Shown: positions 25,801 to 33,447 of the stretch, piece after piece
Position numbering within the stretch: position 1 is the stretch's first letter
Layout: the number at the start of each line of letters is the position of its first letter
Assembly: GCA_022013695.1 (NCBI GenBank)
Contig: JAKLPS010000006.1
Coordinates: 1-64,000, forward strand
Direction of reading: 5' to 3'
Length of the DNA stretch: 64,000 nucleotides
Source of the DNA: Weeksellaceae bacterium
GTDB lineage: Bacteria; Bacteroidota; Bacteroidia; Flavobacteriales; Weeksellaceae
Notes under the pieces: model-generated
The model's database searches: none
What the model saw: the letters and a program-made list of their open reading frames with translations, nothing else
Told to the model about the DNA's origin: nothing
Position numbers and translations under genes: made by a program

Positions 25801-26117
25801 TTCGGCAGAAGAAAAGAACCGATGGTCTGGAGCTTTTGAAAACCTACGAAATCTCTGGAACCTTGCAGTGGGAGAAGGTAAAAACCTCCATCCGCGCCAA
25901 TTTTTCGTTCATCAATAATGATTTTACAGGAAATAATTTCAGCATCGTGGGCAATCAAATGTTGGAAGGCTTGAAGGTGGGAAAAAATCAGGTTTGGTCG
26001 CTGTTTATTCAGCAATCGATCAATTCTTTTATCCAACTGAATGTGAATTATGAAGGGCGAAACTCCGGCGACCGCACGATTCATATTGGAAGTATGCAGA
26101 TAAGGGCAAGTTTTTGA
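22875..26117 (+). CDS. large outer-membrane barrel-like protein of unknown function
   Basis: 1080 aa from the GTG start. A signal peptide (KIFLPILFFFALNPANA) is followed by about 80 charged residues, then RGITFGNNQGSSVQSSMDMQ and a very long series of alternating aromatic/polar strands to the C-terminal aromatic (MQIRASF). It looks like a large beta barrel with long loops. A similar arrangement recurs in Bacteroidetes proteins of unknown function; a SprA-like or surface-channel role is only a guess. It is not a TonB receptor, because no plug or TonB box is visible. A farther TTG at 22821 is rejected because a -7 box lies downstream of it. Stand-alone gene, divergent from the T9SS cargo gene. 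Confidence 0.82.
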   Translation: MTNVTKIFLPILFFFALNPANAQIFSWKNPNIPQDSLKTDSILASKIDRDFFTKDTLDFIKKQNKIIYDEEVLVKNDKKRILGELNSKGSIIRGITFGNNQGSSVQSSMDMQISGKLSPDVSILASISDHNLPVQADGYTQTLQEFDKIYLQLNIKQNTIIRAGHLDLNDDTTYFGRYQRRSMGLQFLTNWEKNGNKTSLDVSGGVARSEFFRMRFQGIEGNQGPYRLTGKNGELFITIISGSEQVFIDGILMKRGENQDYIINYNTGEITFTSFRPIYKQNFINVSYNYTNRNYTRFLITGSIKQQRERLKMGLSWFMENDNKNAPLSLNLSKEDEQQLANAGNDPSLMYSPSGVETEYDVNKILYKKVFSGSSFYYEFSTDQTQTLYQVSFTYFGTGKGDYQLQQSTNNGRVFQYVGAGLGDYLAVRKLPAPEKSQVYSANAEYALNDGVIGTDVSLSNYDINAFSSKDNDQNIGYAARIYANKTFKSDGWAGTPMVEYQVIQKNFHILDRINNVDFWRDFNLTNEFSQITQNRFIFSFLNDFNKTSKINYKLNYLEEKDTYKGIKNDIDAVWKIGKFNNLAAVSYLDTKSTDLNTNFLRGAVSTELMGKKGSWMLGGSMEQNEKKYNATDNLDLTSYRWKEFFLQKKIADSARTQLLTKVYFRSNDSVQDNRLQKVNDIFGIMAESQIIKTEKTQLSALAHYRKFFYENETLANGQNQDFVVGNILYNQQLFRNGMRLQFFYELGNGQEAQREFQYIKVTDGQGVYKWTDYNNDGVQQLDEFEAAEYADLAQYIRVYTNSVNYLASNKNKLQLALFVNPSLIISSKNEFLKRWNFNLSLLSQNSYLKNDQVLVWNPFKKESDQLLRTHNILASAIFNSNDKSGWNGSYRYTDNDNLVNANFSNEAHSQKSHFLNIGYSFTKAFRTDWENSFQNVTNSSQVYESRNYELQNWETKPKATYKLTQTLQTELYGALRQKKRTDGLELLKTYEISGTLQWEKVKTSIRANFSFINNDFTGNNFSIVGNQMLEGLKVGKNQVWSLFIQQSINSFIQLNVNYEGRNSGDRTIHIGSMQIRASF

Positions 26118-26279
26118 GTTGAAGACTTGCCGTATTGGCTTTACAGGAAATCTATTTCAAAATATTTTTGCCCATTTTTTATTGGTTTCAAAAATAAAAC
26201 GGATTTGATCCTGTGCCAGCTTATGACCTTCGATCTGGTTGGAATTATGAGATGTTGAGTCGCAAAAATCCTTCCAATT

Positions 26280-27107
26280 TCAAACCTCATTCCTGCTCCA
26301 CTCGCTCCAACTTCCGACATAAAGATTGGGGATTTCCAAGCCTGCATAATCCAATGCTAAAAGAGAATGACAGGCGGTAACGCCACTTCCGCAATGGAAA
26401 ATGATTTTCTCAGAATTCTTGTTTTGGAAAAATTCAGTATATTTTTCTTTGAGTATTTCAGGCGATTTGAACAGTCCATTTTCATCCAGATTATCAGAAA
26501 AAGGAACATTTTCAGCATTTCTAATATGTCCTGCGACCAAATCGATTGGCTCCGTAAGTCCCTGATAACGTTGTAATTCGCGCACGTCAACAATTAAAAA
26601 CTCGGGATTTTTGGTTGCACTTTTCACTTCATCAAGTCCCACTTGTGGCAACTGCCAATCTTTAAATTCCGAAATATAATTGGTTTTGGGATAAGTATCG
26701 TCGCCATCGACTATTGGATAATTTTGATTTTCAGCATATTGCAAGCCTCCGTCCAAGACGCGAACATTTCGATGACCCACCGCTTTCAGCATCCACCAAA
26801 ATCGGGCTGCAGCATTGGAACCGTTTTTATCATCGCAAATCACCACTTGAGAATCCTTGTCAATTCCTAATTTCCCCAATGTTTTTATGAATTTCGGATA
26901 GTTCGGAAGCGGATGTCTGCCTCCATTTTTAGGCTCATCAATTTCTGCTAATTCTGTATTCAAATCAACAAAAACCGCATTGTTCAAATGCTGCTTTTCG
27001 TATTCTTCTTTTGCATTTTGGCCCGTTCGTACATCAAAAATTCTGAGATCAGAATGATTGGAAATTAGAAAAAGCTCGTCAACGCTGATAATTGAATTTG
27101 TTTTCAT
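26280..27107 (-). CDS. 3-mercaptopyruvate-type sulfurtransferase (tandem rhodanese)
   Basis: 275 aa, two rhodanese domains: an inactive N-terminal one (about 5-145, RIFDVRTGQNAKEEYEKQHL) and a catalytic C-terminal one (about 160-275) with the active-site loop HCGSGVTACHS. The CGSGVT loop points to mercaptopyruvate sulfurtransferase rather than thiosulfate sulfurtransferase, which has a basic residue there. Cytoplasmic; sulfur transfer from 3-mercaptopyruvate. The frame continues open for 40 codons after the TGA at 26280-26282 with protein-like composition. No partner gene nearby. Confidence 0.92.
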   Translation of the reverse strand: MKTNSIISVDELFLISNHSDLRIFDVRTGQNAKEEYEKQHLNNAVFVDLNTELAEIDEPKNGGRHPLPNYPKFIKTLGKLGIDKDSQVVICDDKNGSNAAARFWWMLKAVGHRNVRVLDGGLQYAENQNYPIVDGDDTYPKTNYISEFKDWQLPQVGLDEVKSATKNPEFLIVDVRELQRYQGLTEPIDLVAGHIRNAENVPFSDNLDENGLFKSPEILKEKYTEFFQNKNSEKIIFHCGSGVTACHSLLALDYAGLEIPNLYVGSWSEWSRNEV

Positions 27108-27262
27108 GAAATGGAGCCGATCTTTAAATTGGAATCAAAATTGCAAAGATTTGGAAGCTAAAATTAGTAAAAATCCACTATTAAATTTGAAAAACGCAAT
27201 ACAAAGAAAGTGAACTATTTTCTAATGGTGAACTTGACCACTTTTTACAATTTTAAAATTAA

Positions 27263-27280
27263 TTAGATTTGCAAATCTAA
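27263..27280 (+). promoter_or_regulatory. 18-bp perfect palindrome over the -7 box of the threonine dehydrogenase gene
   Basis: TTAGATTTGCAAATCTAA is a perfect palindrome at 27263-27280 and contains TAGATTTG (27264-27271), a TAnnTTTG -7 element. The ATG follows 10 nt later at 27291. A dimeric regulator bound here would block the promoter. No regulator gene is adjacent. Confidence 0.5.
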
Positions 27281-27290
27281 AAGAGTAGAA

Positions 27291-28268
27291 ATGGAGGCAT
27301 CACAAGAAAAAATTCTAATCACAGGCGCCCTTGGACAGATAGGCACCGAATTAACAATCAGATTATCAGAACTTTACGGACAGCAAAACGTTATCGCATC
27401 TGGCCTTGACAAATGGAAAGAAGGAATCACGGCGGCGGGATACTATGAAAGATTGGATGTAACTAATTTTCAGGCCGTTACGGAAGTTATAAAAGAACAC
27501 CACATCACGACGGTTTATCATTTGGCATCTCTTCTTTCGGGAACCTCGGAAAAACAGCCTCTTTTCGCTTGGAAACTCAATTTGGAACCTTTGATTCACC
27601 TTTGCGAATTAGCAAAAGAAGGTTTAATAAAAAAAATCTTCTGGCCCAGTTCGATTGCCGTTTTCGGCAAAGGAATTCCAAAAGAAAATGTGGGTCAAGA
27701 AGTGGTTTTGAATCCAACAACCGTCTATGGAATCTCGAAAATGGCGGGCGAAAAATGGTGCGAATACTACTTTGAAAAATATGGCGTGGACATCAGAAGC
27801 ATTCGCTATCCCGGGCTTATTTCTTGGAAAGCGCCAGCCGGCGGAGGAACGACCGACTACGCTGTTGAAATCTTTTACGAGGCGGTCGAAAATGGCAAAT
27901 ATACCAGCTTTATTCAAGAAGACACGGCGATGCCCATGCTCTATATGGACGATGCCATCGAGGCAACCATCAAGCTGATGACTGCCCCGAAGAACCAAGT
28001 GAAAATCCGTTATTCCTACAACCTTGGCGGGATGAGTTTTACACCGAAAGAATTGGCTCAGGAAATTAAGAAAACCATCCCGGAATTTGAGATAAAATAC
28101 GAGCCTGATTTCCGCCAGGCCATTGCAGATTCTTGGCCGGCAAGCATCGATGATTCTGCAGCAAAACAAGACTGGGGATTGGATTATCAATTCGACATTT
28201 CATCGATGTCAATTGATATGATCAATAACTTGAAAGCCAAATTAGGGAAGTTATCAGATCTTAATTAA
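27291..28268 (+). CDS. L-threonine 3-dehydrogenase, SDR type (NAD-dependent epimerase-like)
   Basis: 325 aa, extended short-chain dehydrogenase. Rossmann glycine motif GALGQIGTEL, catalytic Ser in WPSSIAVFG, and YGISK (Tyr-x3-Lys). The core (KMAGEKWCEYYFEKYGVD, SIRYPGLISWK, GGGTTDYAVEIFYEA) matches the GalE-like threonine dehydrogenases, which oxidise threonine to 2-amino-3-ketobutyrate with NAD. A KBL partner is not adjacent; the SPT-like enzyme at 12560 is a weak candidate. A ketoreductase role in sulfonolipid synthesis is possible but less likely. A palindrome overlaps its promoter. Confidence 0.85.
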   Translation: MEASQEKILITGALGQIGTELTIRLSELYGQQNVIASGLDKWKEGITAAGYYERLDVTNFQAVTEVIKEHHITTVYHLASLLSGTSEKQPLFAWKLNLEPLIHLCELAKEGLIKKIFWPSSIAVFGKGIPKENVGQEVVLNPTTVYGISKMAGEKWCEYYFEKYGVDIRSIRYPGLISWKAPAGGGTTDYAVEIFYEAVENGKYTSFIQEDTAMPMLYMDDAIEATIKLMTAPKNQVKIRYSYNLGGMSFTPKELAQEIKKTIPEFEIKYEPDFRQAIADSWPASIDDSAAKQDWGLDYQFDISSMSIDMINNLKAKLGKLSDLN

Positions 28269-28339
28269 TTGTTGAAGTTAAATATATTTTAACATTTGAT
28301 TTTTAATGATTTAACCAATTCATATAAATTACAGTTTAA

Positions 28340-29092
28340 GTGATATTATTAAGTTTTAACCTTTCCCTTGTGGACAAAGAGCGAGAAAATAGTGAAAAGT
28401 TTTCGGCATCTGAATTGATATCATCTATCGAAAAAAAGACCGACATAATTTCGCAATTGCTCGAGTTGCACGGCTATCAAGCCACATTTTTCATTGAAAT
28501 CTCACTAGCCATTCCACTACAAAAATTGCTAAAAAGCTTGTCACTCTCGGGTCACGAAATAGCGCTTTACAATGTCAATTCTGATGCTGAATCAGTTGCA
28601 AAATGCAAGCAAGATTTGGAACCGATATTAGGCAAACCGATCCGGGGATTGCGGCAGAAAATGCAGCGTTTTCCAAGTTCTCAAATCAAAGATTTAGACT
28701 TTACATACGTGTCCAATATCGAGCATTCCAAGATTAATTTCCTTTGGAGAAAGCTGACCGAAAAAACGGAAATCTACACCGAAAATGAGTTGACTATTGT
28801 TCCAGAAAGTCAGTCGCCTTATTCCCAACTTCCGTTCAATGATTATGTGCTGCAGGTGTCGCCGATGAAGTATTATGAAAGTATGCTTTTGGAAAGTTTG
28901 AAGTCGAGCGAATATGTAATGATTTACGCCAACGTTTGGCAATTCTTCCCCAGAGAGGAGCTGCCATTTATTTTACCTTTTTACAAAAAGATAAATGTCG
29001 GGCGGACCTTCGAAGACCGGATAGAAAATCTCTTTCAGTTTCTGGATGATCACGAAATTGCTGTTTCGAGGATGAAGGATTTTTTGTTTTAG
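28340..29092 (+). CDS. degenerate polysaccharide-deacetylase-like protein
   Basis: 250 aa from a GTG start, no signal peptide. The fold markers of NodB deacetylases are present: ATFFIEISLA (normally ATFF) and SLSGHEIALYN (normally GHE-I-x-x-H). The metal-binding residues are missing: the first motif reads LSFNLSLVDKE without the Asp-Asp pair, and the second His of His-x3-His is Asn. It is therefore probably a non-catalytic member. It follows the threonine dehydrogenase gene by 71 bp on the same strand. That gap holds a short GTTAAA/TTTAAC inverted repeat and a weak -7-like box, so co-transcription is possible but not shown. Confidence 0.68.
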   Translation: MILLSFNLSLVDKERENSEKFSASELISSIEKKTDIISQLLELHGYQATFFIEISLAIPLQKLLKSLSLSGHEIALYNVNSDAESVAKCKQDLEPILGKPIRGLRQKMQRFPSSQIKDLDFTYVSNIEHSKINFLWRKLTEKTEIYTENELTIVPESQSPYSQLPFNDYVLQVSPMKYYESMLLESLKSSEYVMIYANVWQFFPREELPFILPFYKKINVGRTFEDRIENLFQFLDDHEIAVSRMKDFLF

Positions 29093-29151
29093 ATTGTATA
29101 CAAAATATATAAGTCTGTAAATCAATGTCTTAATATTGTCACTAAGTTTTT

Positions 29152-30357
29152 TTAACTGAGTTCAAAAACAGTAATCTCTGGCAATACTCCTACTCTACCA
29201 GGATAACCTATAACGCCGAAACCGCGATTGACATAGAGATATTTCCCTTCGCTTTCATAAAGATCGGCCCATTTTGGATATTTGTACTTCACGGGTGACC
29301 ATCTAAAGTTTTTGAGATCGATGCCGAACTGCATCCCGTGGGTGTGCCCAGAGAGGGTTAGCTGGATGTTACTTGGGTGGGATTTAACAACCGCATCAAA
29401 ATGGGAAGGATCGTGTGACATCAAAATTTTTGCAGCGTTGGGTGGCACATTTTGGCTCGCTTTATCGAGGTCGCCATATTGTGGAAAAGGCGGAAGGCCC
29501 CAATTTTCGACCCCAAGAATATACAATTTCTCTCCATTTTTCTCGATAATTCGGTGTTCATTTCTCAGCATTTCGAAGCCCGATTTTTTCTCATATTCAA
29601 TGAGTTGAGGAATATTTTTAGCTTTTTCTTCTTTACTTTTAAAATCCCCATAATCGCCGTAATCGTGATTGCCAAGAATTGCAAATTTGCCGTCTTTACT
29701 TTTGATCTGAGCAAAAAGATCAATAAAAGGAAGGAACTCGTCCGCATAATTATTCACCATATCGCCTGTAAAAAGTATCAGATCCGCATTTTGCTTATTG
29801 ACTAGATCGATGGCGTGCTGCAGGTGCTGTGGGTTTTGGAAACTTCCGCTATGTACATCCGAAATCTGAACGATTTTGTAGCCCTTGAAACTCTCAGGCA
29901 GATTTTTCAATTTGAGCCTTACAATTCGGGCTCTATGACGGTGTTTCCCAAAAGTAATTCCGTCTAAAACCACCGCAGCTAGCAAACCAGCAGATCCAAG
30001 ACCAATCAGGCTAACAAATTTTCGTCTGGAAGGATAGGAGTGATGATCTGTCGCCACATAATTGTAACCGAAGTTCAGCAGTCTAAAAATATCCTCAAGC
30101 AATAAAAAAACTGCCACCAAAATCTTGGGCAGAACAAAGATCAAAAAAACAGAAAAAACGAATTGAAGCCTTTGATAGTCGTGAGAAGCCCGGTTGAACG
30201 TGAAAACTGAATAAATTAGCAATCCGTAGATCAGAAGTGTGGGAACCCAATAAATAAATTTCGCATTTTGATGGGAATAAACTGTTTTGAATGCTTGGTA
30301 AACATACACTTCCAGCACTAGAAAAATGCCGAGAAACATTAAAATATTTTTTTGCAT
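29152..30357 (-). CDS. membrane-anchored calcineurin-like metallophosphoesterase
   Basis: 401 aa. Three to four N-terminal membrane helices (residues about 5-100), a further hydrophobic segment (about 118-133), then a metallophosphoesterase domain (about 150-400). Metal-binding blocks are in order: QISDVHSG, FTGDMVNN, LGNHDYGD and LSGHTHGMQ. It resembles the YkuE/YaeI group, some of which hydrolyse lipid-linked diphosphates, but the substrate here is unknown. It lies upstream of nothing obvious; the KAS III gene ends 71 bp before its start on the same strand. Confidence 0.9.
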   Translation of the reverse strand: MQKNILMFLGIFLVLEVYVYQAFKTVYSHQNAKFIYWVPTLLIYGLLIYSVFTFNRASHDYQRLQFVFSVFLIFVLPKILVAVFLLLEDIFRLLNFGYNYVATDHHSYPSRRKFVSLIGLGSAGLLAAVVLDGITFGKHRHRARIVRLKLKNLPESFKGYKIVQISDVHSGSFQNPQHLQHAIDLVNKQNADLILFTGDMVNNYADEFLPFIDLFAQIKSKDGKFAILGNHDYGDYGDFKSKEEKAKNIPQLIEYEKKSGFEMLRNEHRIIEKNGEKLYILGVENWGLPPFPQYGDLDKASQNVPPNAAKILMSHDPSHFDAVVKSHPSNIQLTLSGHTHGMQFGIDLKNFRWSPVKYKYPKWADLYESEGKYLYVNRGFGVIGYPGRVGVLPEITVFELS

Positions 30358-30377
30358 ATAATCAATTAAAACACGAA

Positions 30378-30397
30378 AGGAATAAAAAATTATTCCT
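30378..30397 (-). terminator. hairpin after the KAS III gene
   Basis: AGGAATAA (30378-30385) and TTATTCCT (30390-30397) form a perfect 8-bp stem with an A4 loop. It is placed between the KAS III stop and the metallophosphoesterase start. No strong T-run follows. Confidence 0.35.
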
Positions 30398-30428
30398 CTC
30401 GATCTTTATAAACGTTTCAATTTCGATT

Positions 30429-31511
30429 TTACTTTATTTTTTCTTCTGGGAATTTGTAGATCACACAATTGATGTTCATCCCAGCGCCAACCGAAGTGAA
30501 AATAATATGCGAGCTGGGCGTGAATGCCTGACCTTCGAGTTTCCCCTTCCGAATCAAATCAAATAAAGTCGGAACGGTGGCCACAGATGAATTTCCCAAC
30601 GCCTGAATCGTCATTGGGGAAATGGCGTGATCGTAGTCTTTTTGTCCGTATAATTTGAAAAGCCTTCCAATCATCGCGTAGTCCATTTTTGCGTTGGCCT
30701 GATGGATGAGGATCTTACTGATATCAGAGATGTGAAGATCTGCTTTTTCGATGGTCGCTTTTATCGCATCTGGAACGTTCTTGAGAGCGTATTCGTAGAT
30801 CTTTCGGCCTCTCATTCTGATGTACATTTTGCTTTGATCCGCCTCCAGATTCAAAGACGGTGCATTTTCCAGATAGCAGAGTTCTTCGCCGTTATCGCAG
30901 AGAGTTTTGTCGGCAATAAGTCCTATGGACATATCATCTGTTGCTTGAACTACCACTGCGCCGGCGCCATCTGCAAAGATCATTTTGTTCCTGTCATAAG
31001 GATCCGTAACTCTACTCAAAGTTTCTCCGCCCACTACCAAAATGGTTTTGGCTTTATGGGCTTTTATCAATGTATCGGCAAGAATCAGAGATTCGACCCA
31101 GCCAGGACATCCGAAAATCATATCGTAGTTCACACAATCTCTTCTTTGGATTTTCAGTTTTCCTTTGAGTCTAGCGGACAGAGATGGCATAAAATTGGGA
31201 ATTCCGCTGGCATCTACCTCACCAAAATTGGTGGCGTAGATGATATAATCGAGCTCTTCTTTGTCAATGCCAGCATCTTCAATAGCCTCCAGAGAGGCAC
31301 GAAGACCAAGATCGGAGTTAAATTCTTCGGGATTCAAATATCTCCTGGTCTGTATTTCCGTAATATCTACAAATTTGGTAATAATCTCTTCTGAAGGCTT
31401 CTGGATCAGGACATTATTATCATCATAGAAAACAGAATCTTTGAAATGGGAACCTTCTATGATATTTTCTGGGATGCAACTTCCCGAGCCAATGATGAGT
31501 GTATTAGGCAT
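30429..31511 (-). CDS. 3-oxoacyl-ACP synthase III family protein
   Basis: A 360-aa thiolase-fold condensing enzyme. The active Cys135 is in IFGCPGWVE, the His in LIHQANAKMD and the Asn in LGNSSVATVP: the Cys-His-Asn triad is intact. It differs from the second KAS III in this window (53507) in the active-site surroundings (CPGW rather than CSGF) and in length, so it is a paralogue with its own substrate, such as a branched or unusual starter. A -7 box (TAATTTTG, minus strand, 31535-31542) precedes the ATG. No other fatty-acid gene is adjacent. Confidence 0.9.
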   Translation of the reverse strand: MPNTLIIGSGSCIPENIIEGSHFKDSVFYDDNNVLIQKPSEEIITKFVDITEIQTRRYLNPEEFNSDLGLRASLEAIEDAGIDKEELDYIIYATNFGEVDASGIPNFMPSLSARLKGKLKIQRRDCVNYDMIFGCPGWVESLILADTLIKAHKAKTILVVGGETLSRVTDPYDRNKMIFADGAGAVVVQATDDMSIGLIADKTLCDNGEELCYLENAPSLNLEADQSKMYIRMRGRKIYEYALKNVPDAIKATIEKADLHISDISKILIHQANAKMDYAMIGRLFKLYGQKDYDHAISPMTIQALGNSSVATVPTLFDLIRKGKLEGQAFTPSSHIIFTSVGAGMNINCVIYKFPEEKIK

Positions 31512-31658
31512 TGATATTCATAAATTTTAATAGGCAAAATTACGTAAAAATTAATTGTTGGGATTTTAATTCGCTAATATTTTGAGAAAGCGGATTCCAG
31601 TAATCAGTGCAACGCGTCTTACGTTGTTTCTTTGCCCTAAATTGAAATAATACCGCTA

Positions 31659-32672
31659 TTATTTAGAAAGTGCGATAATCCATTGAAATGTTTTATCATT
31701 TGCAGCAGCTGCCATTTTTGTTGGAAAGTAATTGAAGGCGTGCGGGCTTTCTGGATACAGCGCAAGGTAGGTTTTGTTGCCGGCCAATCGCCATCTTGCC
31801 TCCATAAAATAAGTATCATCTATCAGCGGATCCAAAGTTCCTACGGTGAAAAATGCAGGAGGTAGATTTTTAAGATCTGCATATAAAGGAGAATATTGCG
31901 GATTTTGAAGTTGCTCTGTAGTCCATCCGTGAAAGACGAGTTCCCAAGTATCCTTCACATATTTTTTGCTAATGATAAGGGTATTATCTGTCGCCATTCT
32001 TGTGGAGGGCGTGAGCGACAAATCATAACAACCATAGTTGAGATTGACCCCTTTTACTTTATCAATGGCGTGCAGCGTATCCCTAATGTAGAGCGCAGTT
32101 ACAGCGCTTAGATGCGCACCTGCAGAAGCGCCTGAAATGAATAATTTATCGGTACCGAATTCTGTCTTTGCATTATCTATTAGCCATTTTGCAGCTGCCT
32201 TACAATCCTCAACACATGCAGGAAAGGGATTTTCTGGCGCCAAACGATAATCCACACTCACGACTGCCACCTTGCAGGTTCTTGCCATCTGATCATTCAT
32301 GGCATCATCGACTGTGGCACTGCCCAAAGACCATCCGCCACCGTGAATGTCCAGAACTACAGCCCGAATGGTATCTGGTCTGAAAATTCTTAAAGCAAGA
32401 TTTCCCGCAGGTCCTTTTATATTTTTGACAGTGGGTTGCAATTTAGGTTTTTGTATAGCAGCTGATACCATCGCTTTGCGCCGTGCGGCTAAGCCTTCTT
32501 TGGTCAAGACCGATCCTTCCTGTGGCAGATTTGCTAGGTATTGATTAACACCTTTTGCCTGTGGCAAGTAGGCAGAGTAGTCTTCGTTTGCATTTGTTTG
32601 CTGCGCAAATGCACGGTTTGAGAATATCGAAAATGATAGGATAATACTTGTAATAACCAGTTTCTTTGTCAT
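31659..32672 (-). CDS. HSL-type alpha/beta hydrolase, secreted
   Basis: 337 aa. A signal peptide (LVITSIILSFSIFSNRAFAQ) places it in the periplasm or outside. The hormone-sensitive-lipase family markers are present: the oxyanion motif HGGGW, the nucleophile elbow GASAGAH, the acid in GTLDPLIDD and the base in ESPHAFN. Carboxylesterase or lipase activity on short acyl esters is likely; the substrate is unknown. The 147-bp gap downstream is empty apart from the KAS III promoter box. Confidence 0.9.
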   Translation of the reverse strand: MTKKLVITSIILSFSIFSNRAFAQQTNANEDYSAYLPQAKGVNQYLANLPQEGSVLTKEGLAARRKAMVSAAIQKPKLQPTVKNIKGPAGNLALRIFRPDTIRAVVLDIHGGGWSLGSATVDDAMNDQMARTCKVAVVSVDYRLAPENPFPACVEDCKAAAKWLIDNAKTEFGTDKLFISGASAGAHLSAVTALYIRDTLHAIDKVKGVNLNYGCYDLSLTPSTRMATDNTLIISKKYVKDTWELVFHGWTTEQLQNPQYSPLYADLKNLPPAFFTVGTLDPLIDDTYFMEARWRLAGNKTYLALYPESPHAFNYFPTKMAAAANDKTFQWIIALSK

Positions 32673-32812
32673 TTTAATAGTTTTTAAAAAAGTTTAAAGA
32701 TAATTATGTAAAGCCTTAAAGATAAAAAATAATTTTACTTATTGTGCCAATCTTTGAAATAATTTCTTGTTTACTTTCTTTTTCTTCATCGCTACTGTAT
32801 AAATTTCCAAAT

Positions 32813-32843
32813 TTGAAATATTAGGCCGTAATCCCTACTTTTG
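32813..32843 (+). promoter_or_regulatory. promoter of the YigZ gene, with almost no leader
   Basis: TTG (32813-32815), a 20-nt spacer, TACTTTTG (32836-32843). Only 4 nt separate the box from the ATG at 32848, so the transcript would start at or next to the A of the ATG. Confidence 0.6.
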
Positions 32844-32847
32844 AAGA

Positions 32848-33444
32848 ATGTTTGACTTCCAAACCATCGAGCAAGAAACAGAAAATATTATTCTAAAAGA
32901 AAAAGGAAGCCGTTTCATTGGTTTTGCGTACGGAGTTATGTCCGAAGCTGAAATCAAATATAAGCTTCATCAGCTCCGTAAAATTCATCCGAAAGCAACG
33001 CATCATTGTTATGCCTTTCGATTGGGAATCAACGGGGAAAATTACCGCACGAATGACGACGGCGAACCTTCCGGAAGCGCAGGCCTGCCAATCTACAACC
33101 AATTGCTCGCGCATCAAATCACAAATGTGCTGCTGGTGGTAATCCGATATTATGGTGGAACCAAGCTGGGTGTCGGCGGATTGGTCAAGGCGTATAAAGA
33201 AACTGCAAAAAATACGCTGGAAAATTCGAAGATCATTACAAAGGAATTAGAGTCCAAAATTGTGCTTAGATTCAAATTCTCTCAGCAGAATCTGATTTTT
33301 ACGGTGCTCAATAAGTATGAGGCAAAAATCACCTCCTTCCATGCGAACGACATTTGCACCATCGAGGCCGACTTCAAAACCTCGAAAAAAGAAAGCATCG
33401 CAGACGAATTGTCCGAGATGCTTCTGGAATTTAATATTTCATAA
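32848..33444 (+). CDS. YigZ/IMPACT family protein
   Basis: 198 aa. The N-terminal UPF0029 (Impact) domain has ILKEKGSRFIGFA, HCYAFRLG, DDGEPSGSAGLPI and VIRYYGGTKLGVGGLV. A smaller ferredoxin-like C-domain (about 135-198) follows. The family is conserved across life and thought to act near translation (the eukaryotic relative IMPACT inhibits GCN2); its bacterial role is unclear. The start agrees with the family. Converges with the YugP gene, 3 bp between stops. Confidence 0.95.
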   Translation: MFDFQTIEQETENIILKEKGSRFIGFAYGVMSEAEIKYKLHQLRKIHPKATHHCYAFRLGINGENYRTNDDGEPSGSAGLPIYNQLLAHQITNVLLVVIRYYGGTKLGVGGLVKAYKETAKNTLENSKIITKELESKIVLRFKFSQQNLIFTVLNKYEAKITSFHANDICTIEADFKTSKKESIADELSEMLLEFNIS

Positions 33445-33447
33445 TTT

